A stretch of 28,291 nt of DNA. Origin: Saccoglossus kowalevskii (taxonomy: Eukaryota > Hemichordata > Enteropneusta > Harrimaniidae). Positions 1-9,936 of this stretch are shown one piece after another. Within the stretch, counting starts at the first letter, position 1, and every line of letters starts with the position of its first letter. The stretch is from NCBI RefSeq assembly GCF_000003605.2, contig NW_003107094.1:104017-132307 (forward strand), given 5' to 3'. The notes beneath the pieces were generated by a model that was given only the letters and a program-made list of their open reading frames with translations, ran no database searches and was not told the origin of the DNA. A program made the position numbers and the translations under genes.

Positions 1-697
1 CATACGTTGTCAAGACCGATATAAGCTGACGTCACCATTGCTCGTACTGCTGGATCTTACTAAGTTGAACCTAGTAATACTAATATAGGAATATGTGTGA
101 ACAGTCCACAACTGTTTATAAGATTGATACGCAATTGATATACTGTCAAAAACAAATAGGCGAATGATATTTATGCAAACAATATAAACCAATGTAGCGT
201 ACGCACTTTTACTCGCGAGACCCAGTGTGGGTGTGCAACTGTTAGTTTTCAGTTTGTATCTGTATTTGTATCTATTTTGCGTAAAAAAATCCGCTTGCGA
301 TGCTGGCGAAAATAAATGCGGCCTACATTTATAGTTGTATATATTCTAAACTGTATTCGAAATAATATTGCAGTGGTTTAATTTTGTTTTAATTATAACT
401 GTAGCTTGGATAGGCATTTGAAGTGCTTGCAGTTGAACACCATGGAGGCCATTCATGGAGGGGAATAAAAAACGAACGAACATATTTAACATCCGGGTAC
501 TTTTCAAAGCTATGACTTTTTAGTATCTGACCTCATTCGTATACGCCATTGTACATAGCCGTTCATGCTGCAAAGCATTGTGTAATACTAGTATAAACTC
601 AATTTTTATATGCACAATGTGTTTTTTAGAACTTGGGTTAGAGCATTATACGTTTGAACCACAGTATTTTGAAAGTGGAAGCCCAGTTGCGTTAAAG

Positions 698-722
698 TAC
701 CGTACTTCCCGATCGTAAGCCC
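698..722 (-). repeat. Dispersed repeat copy 1 (inverted relative to 1995-2020)
   Basis: Read on the - strand this is GGGCTTACGATC followed by GGGAAGTACGGTA. It matches 1995-2020 on the + strand at 24 of 26 aligned positions, with one gap. Weaker similarity continues into the flank on the GGGCTTA side (CTCGGGAGG here, TGCCTCC there, next to a shared TTCATA). Two copies in opposite orientation 1.3 kb apart indicate either an interspersed element or a diverged long inverted repeat. Its family is not recognised. Confidence 0.6.
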
Positions 723-1994
723 CTCCCGAGTATGAAGCCCATCCCTCTATTTTTACTGGATATTTATCGAGTTGAGGGCATTCACGATTATAATACAGGG
801 CGTCGACAATATTTTTTAAAATATGCGTGTAAAAAGTATGTTTCATTTCATAATAATCGGGATTAGCATGGTAGTTTGGTGCGTGCTTTTATGAGAAAAC
901 TCGCATTAATTTCAGAGCGCATGGCGAACGTACACAACGTGGTTCCATCCTTTCTATTCTTTCATTTACTCGGGATGAACCCCGATGGAGTAATCCATAT
1001 TCCTTTGAGTAGTAGCTTTTAAAAAGCCCAAAAAATGTGATCGTTATTAAGTCGTATACCTGGTTATAGGTTGTGATAAGTTGGTGACCGTGAAAGGTGT
1101 TTAAATTCTTCATCCACACTCAGTTTACCAACGGTTACTATTATAATAATAATTTATTGACACTTACACATTCCCCGGAGGGATTGGCAATGGTTACAAA
1201 GGTTTAAGAAGGAATAAAAGGTTACAAAGGTTACAAAAAAGTAAATAGATAAAACAAAATAAAACAAACAAAGCTAATACATTACAGAGAATAACCAGTA
1301 TAAAATTAGGATACTATAATAGATAGAAAACAAAATGCAAAACTTGTGAAAGAAGATTGTCACTATTAACCGTCGTTTACTTTTCGGAAATTGCGAATCG
1401 CCAGTTTTAGGAAACATACATCGTTCTTTCGTTGCAATCAGTGCTACAGATTTTAACATTGCGGTAATTCACGTCCGCATTGCGTTAAAAAATCATCCTC
1501 AATAATCGGAAAATTTCATCATTACGACACATCATTTTGATTGGTTAATGAAAGACATGACCTGTTAGGTCAAAGGAAGTTGTTTCAGGTCAAATCGTGC
1601 TGAAAAATCTCATGGTGAAAAATTGCTTTGCGTCGAGAGTTTGCGTACGATAATGATAAATGCCTTCGTCCACTGTTTCCTCACAGACCCTACCCATTAT
1701 TACACCGTAAATTCAGACGGTATGTAAATCGTATTGTAATAAAATGTGTGTGTTTTTGATGAACATGTTTGTTTCTTCATTGTAAGTGTCGCATTTTTTT
1801 CTTCAAAAATAAGTATTATTTTCCCGAGCCCGGCGTGGTGAACGAATAATTTTTTTTGGATATTTTTTCGTTGTTGGCAAGATGGTTACAGCGGGGGTTA
1901 CAGTGTTTAACCCCAAAACAAAATCATCTTTTCTGAGTTGGTCCTCGAGTATAAGCTCACCCCTTACTTTTCCCTTACGTGTTCATATGCCTCC

Positions 1995-2020
1995 GGGCTT
2001 ATGATCAGGGAAGTACGGTA
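1995..2020 (+). repeat. Dispersed repeat copy 2
   Basis: This is the + strand partner of 698-722: GGGCTTATGATCA followed by GGGAAGTACGGTA. See that entry for the comparison. Confidence 0.6.
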
Positions 2021-2612
2021 TACTGTGAAGATTCAGATCAGTCCGAGTGAGTGATGAGAGTATATCGTCGACGACGCCCCTTGTTCTGATGATAGTTTTA
2101 TTTCAAATTACCCGGAAGTCTGTCAACAATCTGCTTGGTGTTCCTGTGACAATTGTCCCATGATTTGCCAGTGCAGCCCCTTGAATAAATGGACGAAAAT
2201 GTTTCCACCACCACCCTACGAACTCAAGATTGCATACTCCAGCATCCATACTTTGAAATAACTTGCACGCACAGTGCAGTACTGGAAACAGCATTTATTA
2301 GACAGTTAGACAAAAAAATGCCTGGCTCGATCAATCGCACATCCATAATGTTTGTATGTTGGTACGCTTAAAAATAATATTAACGTAAAAGTCGAAACAA
2401 CCTAGACTAGAAGTCAATTCACCAGTCCAGACAACTATGGCTCCCTAAGTTGTTTATATTTAATCAGATACTATTTCGTCATCATGCTTTGTTACCTTTC
2501 TGGTTTATACCTCGCGAGGGCGTTGTTTTATGGCAAGATGGCGCAAACGGAAGTCCTTCGCAGGTTTATGGTTTCTCATAATTAAATCATCATAACTCTG
2601 AAGATAATCATG

Positions 2613-2632
2613 TTTTATTTATTTATTTATTT
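2613..2632. repeat. TTTA simple repeat
   Basis: TTTA units run for about 20 bases and are followed by an AT-rich stretch. Such runs often form the tail of retroposons, but no element body is recognisable beside it. Confidence 0.7.
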
Positions 2633-3409
2633 CAAATTTATAATCAATATACATAACTTGATAAACAAAAACACCAAATTAGGCTTCATTTAGTTCCCCT
2701 TTAAAGAAGAAAAATGTTGTCTATGACTGAATAACTGGAGATTAAATCTTGGTTTGTTGGCAATAATTTCGTTCCAACAACAGCGCGATACAAAACGTTG
2801 CTTAGCGATAACCTTACGCGTTGCCCACGGCACGTGGACTATTGATTATATATATATATTTCAAGTAGATGACCTTTATCTTGCCTGAATTTTGCAGAGT
2901 CACCGTGATAGCATGGTCCCCCTGCGACATCTCCGTAAACCCAGGGAATAGTTTGTACGAGAGAAATATACCAACATTTACGCCTGAAATGATAAAAAAA
3001 TACTAAATTATTATTGAGTACAAAAAACATTCAATCCATTTACTAAACTTATTTAGAGAAACGTGTAATGTGTTATTTTTTGTTGTTGACGGGATACAAA
3101 GGGTATATATTGTCCACCACATGAGGTAAACTCATCCACATGTAATACGATAACAAGGTGTCGTTACTAGTTTGAGTTTTAAAGGGCGATTGTTGCCGGT
3201 TGTCTGTTCGATATGGAACTCATAGCGACATATACAACGCGTGTAAAATACATTCATTGTTCACATGGAATTCGAACACGCGCTGCGCGACGACCGCCTC
3301 CTGTTAAATTATGGCTGGACATGGTCTTACTACGTTTATCATGCACCCGGTATACGGAGATTTCGGCTTGGGGAAACAGTAACAGCTTAAGTAGTAATGT
3401 GCAAACAAT

Positions 3410-3627
3410 TCCGATAGCCCGGTATCATTCGGACTTTGTTACACGGTTGTGTAAGGTGGGACTATCACGTGACCACAAATCAGCACGGTCATATGGTATA
3501 ATAAGTAGATGTTGGAATATACATTTGAGTAGCCACTGCAGCACGAACCTTATTCATGCGATCGTATACACCAGCCATCATTTGCGGCACATCAAATTCC
3601 CACGCAGATTAAGCAGTCTAAATAACC
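3410..3627 (+). promoter_or_regulatory. Probable GST promoter and 5' UTR
   Basis: The block is directly upstream of the GST start codon and is duplicated in front of the exon-1 relic at 8225-8345, which argues that it is part of the original gene unit. It contains an E-box-like CACGTGAC (3466-3473), a half Maf/antioxidant-type site AATCAGCAC (3478-3486, TGCTGATT on the other strand) and a TATA-like TATAATA (3497-3503). A TATA box there predicts a start of transcription near 3527-3533 and a leader of roughly 95-100 bases. The two short sites keep identical spacing in both copies. Factor binding is inference from motif resemblance. Confidence 0.5.
3556..3612 (+). other. Possible upstream ORF in the GST leader
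   Basis: An ATG at 3556 opens an 18-codon frame closed by TAA at 3610-3612, 15 bases before the main ATG at 3628. If transcription starts at the predicted TATA-driven site, the upstream frame lies in the mRNA leader and could dampen translation. No such frame is kept in the relic copy, where the matching region is replaced by a T-run. The transcription start is predicted, so this stays tentative. Confidence 0.3.
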
Positions 3628-3760
3628 ATGCCTACCTACAAGTTACATTACTTCAACCTCCAAGGCCGCGGGGAGATCATTCGCTTGGTGTTCGCTGCAG
3701 CGGGCGTTGAATACGAAGAAATACAATACGAGTTTAAAGACTGGCCTACAGTTAAAGGCA
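3628..3760 (+). CDS. GST exon 1 (residues 1-44 plus 1 base)
   Basis: It starts MPTYKLHYFN and contains the catalytic Tyr8, then GRGEIIR and the DWP motif (38-40). The exon ends in phase 1 before the consensus donor GTAAGT at 3761. The reading frame runs on past the donor to 3834, but that part has no GST similarity. Confidence 0.95.
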
Positions 3761-6700
3761 GTAAGTCAATACATACTTATGCATTTTTTGCATATAGAGG
3801 GCACACATTCTATCGCTATGTGTATTCGAGGTAATCTTAATCTATTCGCCTTGGAGACACATTTCGCATCTAGCAAAAAATAAAATCATTTTTTTGTAAA
3901 AGCCACGAAGCAGGTGATCGAGGGATGTTGTGATATGAAACCCATACATGATAGTGTTATACTCAAATACCGCTGTGGTTAAATCTAAATAACGCGATAT
4001 ATAGAGGAACTGCTTTGGAAAATCGAAGTCAGTGGAACGTTATTTTCATACACATTTCGTTTGAGCGTAAAGCGAGCTAGAATCTATTCTTGCCGTGTAT
4101 GTTGCTGGGTGACCTTACTCGCGCATGCGCTTGGTTTGTTCACATTAAGGTGTCGTCTGTTGCTTGATCTCCCGATGAACGAAATTTTGATTTGGGATTC
4201 GAGTTTCTCAAATTTTGGCAAGGGAAATTGGATCCTACGATAATTGGAGAGAGGAATGAATTGAGAGAAATTATTCACTCCCAGAAATTAACAACGATGC
4301 TACAGCCTCTGTCAGGGTGTTTAGAGAGCAAAGCCACAGTCAGCTGGCGCACGCGTGATAATAAATAAAAAAAAGCGATATTTACTATATGAGGGCCGCC
4401 ATCGTTAATGCGGCATAAAACTAAATAAGAGACAAATTGTGAAACGCGTTTTTCAGATTCCTACAAATCAGGACAAAATGCCAATCTTTCACAGAAATAC
4501 GATCCAATGGGGGGGGGGGGTAATATAAAGGCAACCGAAAATTCGGCCGAATTCGTATTTTTTGTGTGGAAGAATCCCTTAAATACGAACACCAAATTAC
4601 ACGAAGAACACTTTCTAGGGGTATTTGAAACAAAAATTTGTCATTCCAGCTCAGCAGCCAATCAGCGACGGCCTTACAGTTAGATGACAATTTCGGTTTC
4701 GAAACATCGAAATCGATATACCTTAATATATACCGCCGCCTCTAGTTACAAAGCGTTTTTTATGACGTGATTGGGTGACACTAAGGCCATTCAAAGCGTC
4801 GATATCGAAGATTATGGTTTTAAAAGATCTCACTCTATTCCTGCTGATGAACGACTATATACACAACCAAATACAGTGATCAATTTCAATGACATTGTCG
4901 ACATATCCTCGTGCGGACATCCGGGCATTTTCACCGCCTTGCAACCATCACGGTAAAAACAAAGACCGAAAACTCTAGCAAAAACTGTACTTTAGGGTGG
5001 TTGCTGAGACTCTGCTGAACATGTGCAACATAGATAAATTTGGTTGTTCAGGATTATTTCAAAGTTGAGTTTGTGCTGTTTTCTCGACCCTAGCTGTTTT
5101 CACCGGTTCTTCGGCCGGTGTTCCACAGCAGCTCACGCAGTGCTCATAGAAATGCATTAGAGGCGGCGTCACTAAATTTTGCACGAGGGGCGAGATCTGA
5201 ATAACCAACCTTGTGCCGAATGCGCGGCCTTTCTACGGCCTCCAGGGGTATACTCCACCTCAGCAAATCGCTATTTCCTGCATTTTGAGGGGCAAATTTT
5301 TACACAAAGGATTTCAGCTTTTTTTTTCGAGGGGCGATTGCCCCCCCCTCGTGTCGCCGCAACTGTACATGTCAGAGTGGTGCGCGCCTTAGCAACATAG
5401 AAAATTCTGTGGCGTAGCTTCACCCCCAAGAATAAGTCATGTTGATATCAAAAAAGCGTTTTATCAGTAAGAGGGCACATTTTATATGAATAGCAACAGT
5501 ATGAACAGAACACTCAACACATAGTAGTGACAAGTGATATTTTCATTCGAAATTTGTCAATACACGTACGTATAATTTATAAAACTTTTTTTCTTTCATT
5601 TTCACATAGCTAACACGACTTACAAAAATGTTAAGTGTTTTTGTCAATACTGTATTGTACTTTGATTACAGATTTTCCTTTTGGAAAGCTTCCTTGTCTT
5701 GAAGTCAATGGGGATTATCTACCGGAATCCAATACAATTGCTCGTTATCTCAGTAATGAGTTTGGTAAGCAGTTATCAAATCAAGCTGGAAAAAACCGGC
5801 CTGCAAATTCAGGAGACAGGAAATTCAGAAAATACGCAGCCAAAATCCCTTAAAATCTAGCATAATTTCTAGCTTTTTGTAGTCATAATCACCGTAATTT
5901 TCAGATGTTTTTGTAATTTTAAGTCATCACAATAATGCATGGACATTATGACAATTTGTTGGCGCTATTCGCATGCGCTTAAGCGGATAAATACAACCGT
6001 TAGTCAATTACGTGGCATGACCTTTGTTCATTTTTTACCTTTTCTTTTTATGGCGCAATGTTTCCCATTTTACACCAGTTTTCAATCATACAACTTTATT
6101 CAAACCGGATATAACCCAGTGTCATTTCTGATTATTGAATAATCAGCTGTCTGATAACCATTATAAAACCGGTATATTCATGAAATAGATATTCTTCATA
6201 CATAAATCGAACTTGGATTTACCATAATCATAATGATGAAACAACACATTTAACTGATACAATTTTATTCCTGCAACAGTGGTCCTTGAATATGTGTTAA
6301 CTTCGTTTATAGGATTGGCAGGGAAAACGAAATGGGACAAGGCCCGTGTTGACATGATTACTGACGCCTTAGTTGATGTAACTGAGGCGATTTTTAGACG
6401 TTTTCAAGAGAAGGATGAAAAAAGAAAGGTGGGCAGACACAAGCTGTCAGTATGTGCATGAGCACAGAGTCATGCAATATCAAAAGAAGTTTTATTGACA
6501 ATCTATCTTTTCCATTGAATGAAATACACTTCGATATTATTGACTACGTCAGTAAAGCGTAGGATAGAGTAAGCTGATTTCTAATGATCAATTTCCCGCA
6601 TGGCTGTAATTATTTTAAAGGCAATATTACTTGAGGAGATAGGAACAAAGCTTGCACCAGAGTGCTTTGCGTCACTGGAGAAAATACTTGGTGCCAATAG

Positions 6701-7459
6701 AAGAGGAAGGGGTTTCTTTGTCGGTGAAGCGGTAGGTGTGACATTCTTACAGCGGCTTGCAACACAAAACTGCTTTTTTTTCAAGTTAGGACAGTGATCC
6801 ATTTAGAAGAACGAAATATTTTCATTTGTTTCGCCAAATATTATTCTTATCATTCAATACTTTATATCGCGTTATTCATTTTACATTGCTGAGTGGATTT
6901 TAAACAAAGAAAAATACTGCTTATTTAATTTGCTATTGTCTCAAATGCATGTACGGTACATAGGTGTGGTTTCTATGACACAATCATAATCTTTCAGTTC
7001 AAGCGAAATCATGTAATACGGCTAGAATACTATTATAGGCTGTAATTGTACATAGTAATTACACAGTTCATTGTGTTTTTTGAATGAATTTCATATACCG
7101 CATACCAATCTAATTTTCATCTCTTATGATTTTTTCATAATTATTCATAATTGTTTAACAATTAAAATAAGTATCTACGTACACGTATCAGCGGTAAATA
7201 TCCACAAGCGAAGTATTTGGTAGATCACGTTGCAATGTCTTCTTCAACTATATAAAATATTTAGTAACTGTAGATATTTGGTATTTTATTTCAGTTTACA
7301 AGGGCTGATTTGTATTTCATTAACACTGTCGACGCTGTGACACGGCACTACCCGGATATACTAAATTCCACGCCGATGCTGAAATCGTTGTACGACCGTG
7401 TTCGAGCTGCTCCAAAGATTGCTGAATATATCGAGAATAGAGCAAACACTATTATATAA
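3628..7459 (+). CDS. Sigma-class glutathione S-transferase (HPGDS-like), five exons
   Basis: Join 3628-3760, 5672-5764, 6313-6428, 6621-6731, 7295-7459: 618 nt, 205 aa plus stop, the usual sigma-class length. The family is cytosolic and dimeric; members conjugate glutathione to electrophiles, and some isomerise prostaglandin H2 to D2. The thioredoxin-like N-domain spans about residues 2-78, with catalytic Tyr8, Arg14, Trp39, Lys43, cis-Pro52 in GKLPCLEV, and Glu63-Ser64 before NTIARYL. The helical C-domain spans about 80-205 and keeps the N-capping T-x-x-D box (153-156) before LYF. The junctions keep phase throughout and reproduce family spacing. The ATG has A at -3. No signal peptide or membrane segment is seen. 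Compared with human HPGDS as I recall it, Trp104 is Arg and one of three metal-site Asp (96) is Val, so prostaglandin D synthase activity is doubtful while general GST chemistry looks intact. Class is firm; exact substrate is not. Confidence 0.95.
4509..4520. repeat. Homopolymeric G run
   Basis: Twelve consecutive G bases on the + strand within intron 1. Such runs are unstable and prone to sequencing length errors. Confidence 0.9.
4771..4956 (+). other. Unassigned open segment inside GST intron 1
   Basis: A 62-codon frame (61 aa plus TAA) with mixed, soluble-protein-like composition (for example KRSHSIPADERLYTQPN, then VINFNDIVDI). It starts with TTG rather than ATG, has no convincing acceptor immediately upstream and carries no motif I recognise. 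It could be a chance frame, a processed relic or a cryptic exon. It does not fit into the GST frame, which is complete without it. Confidence 0.2.
5672..5764 (+). CDS. GST exon 2 (residues 45-76)
   Basis: It follows acceptor TTTGATTACAG and begins in phase 1, making Asn45 across the junction, then FPFGKLPCLEVNG, LPESNTIARYL and SNEFG. It holds the cis-proline loop and the Glu63-Ser64 glutathione site (Gln in human HPGDS). Donor GTAAGC follows at 5765. Confidence 0.95.
5765..6312 (+). other. GST intron 2
   Basis: A 548-bp phase-1 GT-AG intron. No internal feature is recognised; the open frame at 5939-6142 is of chance size and hydrophobic, AT-driven composition. Confidence 0.85.
6313..6428 (+). 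CDS. GST exon 3 (residues 76-114)
   Basis: It completes Gly76 and reads LAGKTKWDKARVD, then MITDALVDVTEAIFRRF and a charged QEKDEKRK end. This is the linker and helix 4 region of sigma GSTs. Asp89, Asp93 and Asp97 are present; 96 is Val and 104 is Arg. The donor is GTGGGC at 6429, a weaker but valid GT site. Phase 0. Confidence 0.93.
6429..6620 (+). other. GST intron 3
   Basis: A 192-bp phase-0 intron, the shortest of the gene. It ends TTATTTTAAAG before GCA; CTAAT at about 6582-6586 could serve as the branch point. Confidence 0.8.
6621..6731 (+). CDS. GST exon 4 (residues 115-151)
   Basis: It reads AILLEEIGTKLAPECFASLE, then KILGANRRGRGFFVGEA, matching the helix 5-6 region where the family has a LExxL segment followed by GxxxFVG. 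Phase 0 at both ends. The donor is GTAGGT at 6732. The start at 6621 is set by the acceptor and by family spacing; the ATG at 6600 is intronic. Confidence 0.92.
6732..7294 (+). other. GST intron 4
   Basis: A 563-bp phase-0 intron ending in the strong acceptor TATTTTATTTCAG. It is AT-rich and holds nothing else recognisable. Confidence 0.85.
7295..7459 (+). CDS. GST exon 5 (residues 152-205 and stop)
   Basis: It reads FTRADLYFINTVDAV, then RHYPDILNSTPMLKSLYDRV, then RAAPKIAEYIENR, ending in TAA at 7457-7459. T153-x-x-D156 is the conserved N-capping box. The family usually has Trp where Arg154 stands. The C-terminal AAPKIAEYI block is the typical last helix. Confidence 0.95.
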   Translation, partial: FTRADLYFINTVDAVTRHYPDILNSTPMLKSLYDRVRAAPKIAEYIENRANTII

Positions 7460-7556
7460 AACTTCCTGTATTCAATTCCTTGTTCAGGCGGCAGTATTTG
7501 TTCCTCCATTGCTATAGTTTGAAATAGTATACATAAATAACTCTATTTCTTATGCA

Positions 7557-7562
7557 TATAAA
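7557..7562 (+). terminator. Candidate polyadenylation signal (TATAAA variant)
   Basis: About 100 bases after the GST stop there is no AATAAA; TATAAA, a known weaker variant, is the best nearby hexamer. Cleavage site unverified. Confidence 0.25.
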
Positions 7563-8224
7563 TGCGTATCTTTCCACATATCTATCACTTTTGAGATTTA
7601 TTAGACCTTCCGTATCGATGGAATATCGATTAGATTTTTATCTTCCAAAATAATTTACACACAAATTGCGTCTTTATTACAATGTCGACGAGCATATCAA
7701 CTTACAGTGTGATCCGATCAAGCGAGAAGGGAGAGCACTCCAAAACGCCGATGACTTCACGGCTAGAAATTTTGAATATAAAAACCTCCCAGAAGAAAGT
7801 TCATTGTCGACATATTATAGCTTCGTCCACGCTCAAATCAAGCTATTCTTTGCATATACTAGTATTTTCCAGGTTAGAACGCATTGAAGGTTCATCCCTG
7901 TACGCAAATTGCTGATTGACTGCAATGATGGGCGTTGCTTAGGACGATATAATACGAGGCCTTTTATGGATATATGACTGGTCGAGATAACTTCACCTTC
8001 GTTCTAGCCTAGAACAATTAAACTGTATATAGCTGATAACACTAACAGATAATCTCTAGCCCTGACGTCATTGACACTGTGGGCATGTCGCCGTGGGAAC
8101 TTTGCCATGCACTTACATTCCCATGTTGTGTGGCATCGTGACATCGGGTTCGTGGTTTCCATGGAACCAGCTTTGCAGTGCATTATAAATATATATATGA
8201 TAGACAAAGTAAACGCTTGTTTGT
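7563..8224. other. Spacer between GST and its exon-1 relic
   Basis: No recognisable gene. Open frames at 7666-7915 (+) overlap one another in two frames; one of them ends in CAG followed by GTTAGA at about 7873, which could be a donor, but there is no family similarity. Nothing else stands out. Confidence 0.5.
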
Positions 8225-8345
8225 AATACCATATCTTATCATCGGACTTTACACCACAGTCGAAGTACAGTAGACGTATTACGTGACCATGAATCAGCAC
8301 AAGTATTAAATGAAAATGTTGGAAACTACCTGTACATTTAAAAAT
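8225..8345 (+). pseudogene. Duplicated GST promoter block (relic)
   Basis: This stretch aligns with 3410-3545: TTATCATCGGACTTT here against GTATCATTCGGACTTT there, then ACGTGACCA and AATCAGCAC with only two substitutions over 20 bases, then ATGTTGGAA and a diverged end. It shows that the duplicated unit included the regulatory region. The TATA-like element is weakened (TATTAAA). Confidence 0.75.
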
Positions 8346-8355
8346 TGCTGTACTG

Positions 8356-8373
8356 TTTTTTTTTTTTTTTTTT
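8356..8373. repeat. Poly-T run
   Basis: Eighteen T bases followed by TTTTTTAG-type repeats, lying where the relic gene's leader should be. It could mark an A-tailed insertion in reverse orientation or slippage. Confidence 0.85.
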
Positions 8374-8448
8374 AGTTTTTTTAGTTTTTTAGTTTGGGCA
8401 CACTAGCGTGTCAACACATAATTTGGACACAACAAATATTCTGTCTTG

Positions 8449-8554
8449 ATTCAACTTCACGATACGCGAAGTAACTATGACTACAGTCGTAAAAAGGTCA
8501 TCAAGTACGAGGACATTCAATACGAGTCGAAAGGCTGGTCGAAAGAAACGAACA
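8449..8554 (+). pseudogene. GST exon-1 relic, frameshifted
   Basis: Two reading frames together cover exon 1. At 8449-8470 one frame reads FNFTIRE, against FNLQGRGE of the intact gene. From about 8497 another frame reads KYEDIQYESKGWSKETN, against EYEEIQYEFKDWPTVKG. The start codon and catalytic Tyr are not preserved, and the middle is shortened. The distance from Trp to the GTAAGT donor (8555) is identical to the intact gene, including phase. No exons 2-5 were found downstream, so the copy is truncated and almost certainly non-functional. Confidence 0.8.
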
Positions 8555-9878
8555 GTAAGTACAAATTCGAATAACAGTTTACCCACACCGCAGGGACAAT
8601 GGATATTGAAAGGTGCTAAACCACGGTCTGTTGAGTTTAATTAAACAATCTTTGTATACTAATGCATTAGTACAATTAGTTCCCTAAATGTAGGTCTTAT
8701 ATATCTAGCGCCCTCATTTGCAATAGGTACAAGTTAATTTGTTTTTGTTTTGTTGAGGAGGGGGGGGGAGGCTTTCGTCACTCGCGTTATTTACATGATC
8801 CATAGCAAAATTGCATATTAATTAATTATTGCTTAGTGATTTTTCCTAAAGTTTCTGGAAAATAATTAATTTCATAATATGAGGTTATTACGAGGATGCC
8901 TCATCGTATGCAGGAAGACAGTACAGCGAAGTATCAACCGACGCAGCGATACTACGATATTATTGTACATCTTTCCTCCTAATGACATATCTTGGGAATG
9001 CCGACATTGAAAAAGTTTAGAACAGAATCAGCAAACTTCTTTGTATGGAGTCCGGTTAAACTCCGGTGGCAGCCACGTGTGTTTATATCATTAGAGGACG
9101 CTTACGCGTGTAATCATTCCATATTTGGAATTCGCATTTCCTAATATGGTAGGATGCAAATACCCCGTAAAAAAAAACGCAAAATTACGACATGCTATAA
9201 CTTATGGCGTTACGGTGACAGATGTATAATAATACTCATTATTGCTTGATAACATGCAAATCAGAGACCATTATTTAAGCGTACATCCCCGTAGGCAGTG
9301 AATATGCGTGCAGTGGCAGCTTGAGAAGGAAAAAGTCTGCATTTAAGTCAGGACGTCGTAGAAGCTTGTATGCAAGTTATACGCTGTAAGTCCAGAGTCA
9401 AACGACATAGAACACGTTGATCAGGTGATTTTTCAAATAAAAATGACTTAATGTGAAAGCGTCATATCTAGCTTGTTATTAAAAAGATACTCGCACAAGT
9501 GGTAAACTATTATATATTATTGGGCCTGTCTCGCACACATATACTTAGAACGTTAGAGAACTGACATACGATCTGCACAGTAAATACTTATTGCAAAGAC
9601 ACGAGTGTACGTATATTTCATCACGGGTAATGACATGTGTGGCCTCGTGAAACAGTCTCGAGGGTTAATAGACTTATACTAGTGGCCGAATAAACCCATG
9701 CAATATGTGTTTTATAACACATCACCCACTCATACTCGTACTATTCATCAACACATGATTCATATCATCACGTTTCAGTATGAGTGGAAGCATTGTCTTT
9801 GGAATAATAAAGATTTTAATTCGTAACATTTTGTATACGTTCACAATATGTGGACTTTTATTTGAACACGCAATCTAA

Positions 9879-9894
9879 ATATATATATATATAT
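9879..9894. repeat. (AT)8 microsatellite
   Basis: Sixteen bases of perfect AT alternation. Confidence 0.9.
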
Positions 9895-9936
9895 CATTAT
9901 TTAACTGTGTCAGGTTCTAATAGTTGTGGATATTAA

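Larger units (their letters stand above)
1..3405. other. Upstream non-coding stretch
   Basis: No exon with a recognisable protein signature is visible on either strand. The stretch holds a small GGTTACAAAGG-type direct repeat near 1193-1245, a TTTA-rich simple repeat at 2613-2632 and an inverted pair of a 25-26 bp dispersed repeat (698-722 and 1995-2020). Two AGGTCA words lie at about 1566 and 1588, too far apart for a standard nuclear-receptor direct repeat. Short open frames exist but none shows domain-like composition plus splice sites. Confidence 0.6.
3761..5671 (+). other. GST intron 1 and its contents
   Basis: A 1,911-bp GT-AG intron. It contains a 12-base G-run (4509-4520), a CACCGG/CCGGTG hairpin with a TTCG loop (about 5100-5119), a C-run near 5341-5348 and one open segment at 4771-4956 described separately. 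No transposon or RNA gene is recognised. Confidence 0.85.

Noticed and set aside
1560-1600. Two AGGTCA words as a nuclear-receptor element
   Set aside because: The spacing between half-sites is far larger than any standard direct-repeat response element.
3213-3710. 165-codon + strand frame overlapping the GST promoter and exon 1
   Set aside because: It reads exon 1 in the wrong frame, has no family signature, and its length is helped by locally higher GC. The GST frame at 3628 explains the region.
7666-7915. Two overlapping + strand frames after the GST gene
   Set aside because: Two frames are open over the same bases, one starts with TTG, and neither resembles a known family or GST exon.
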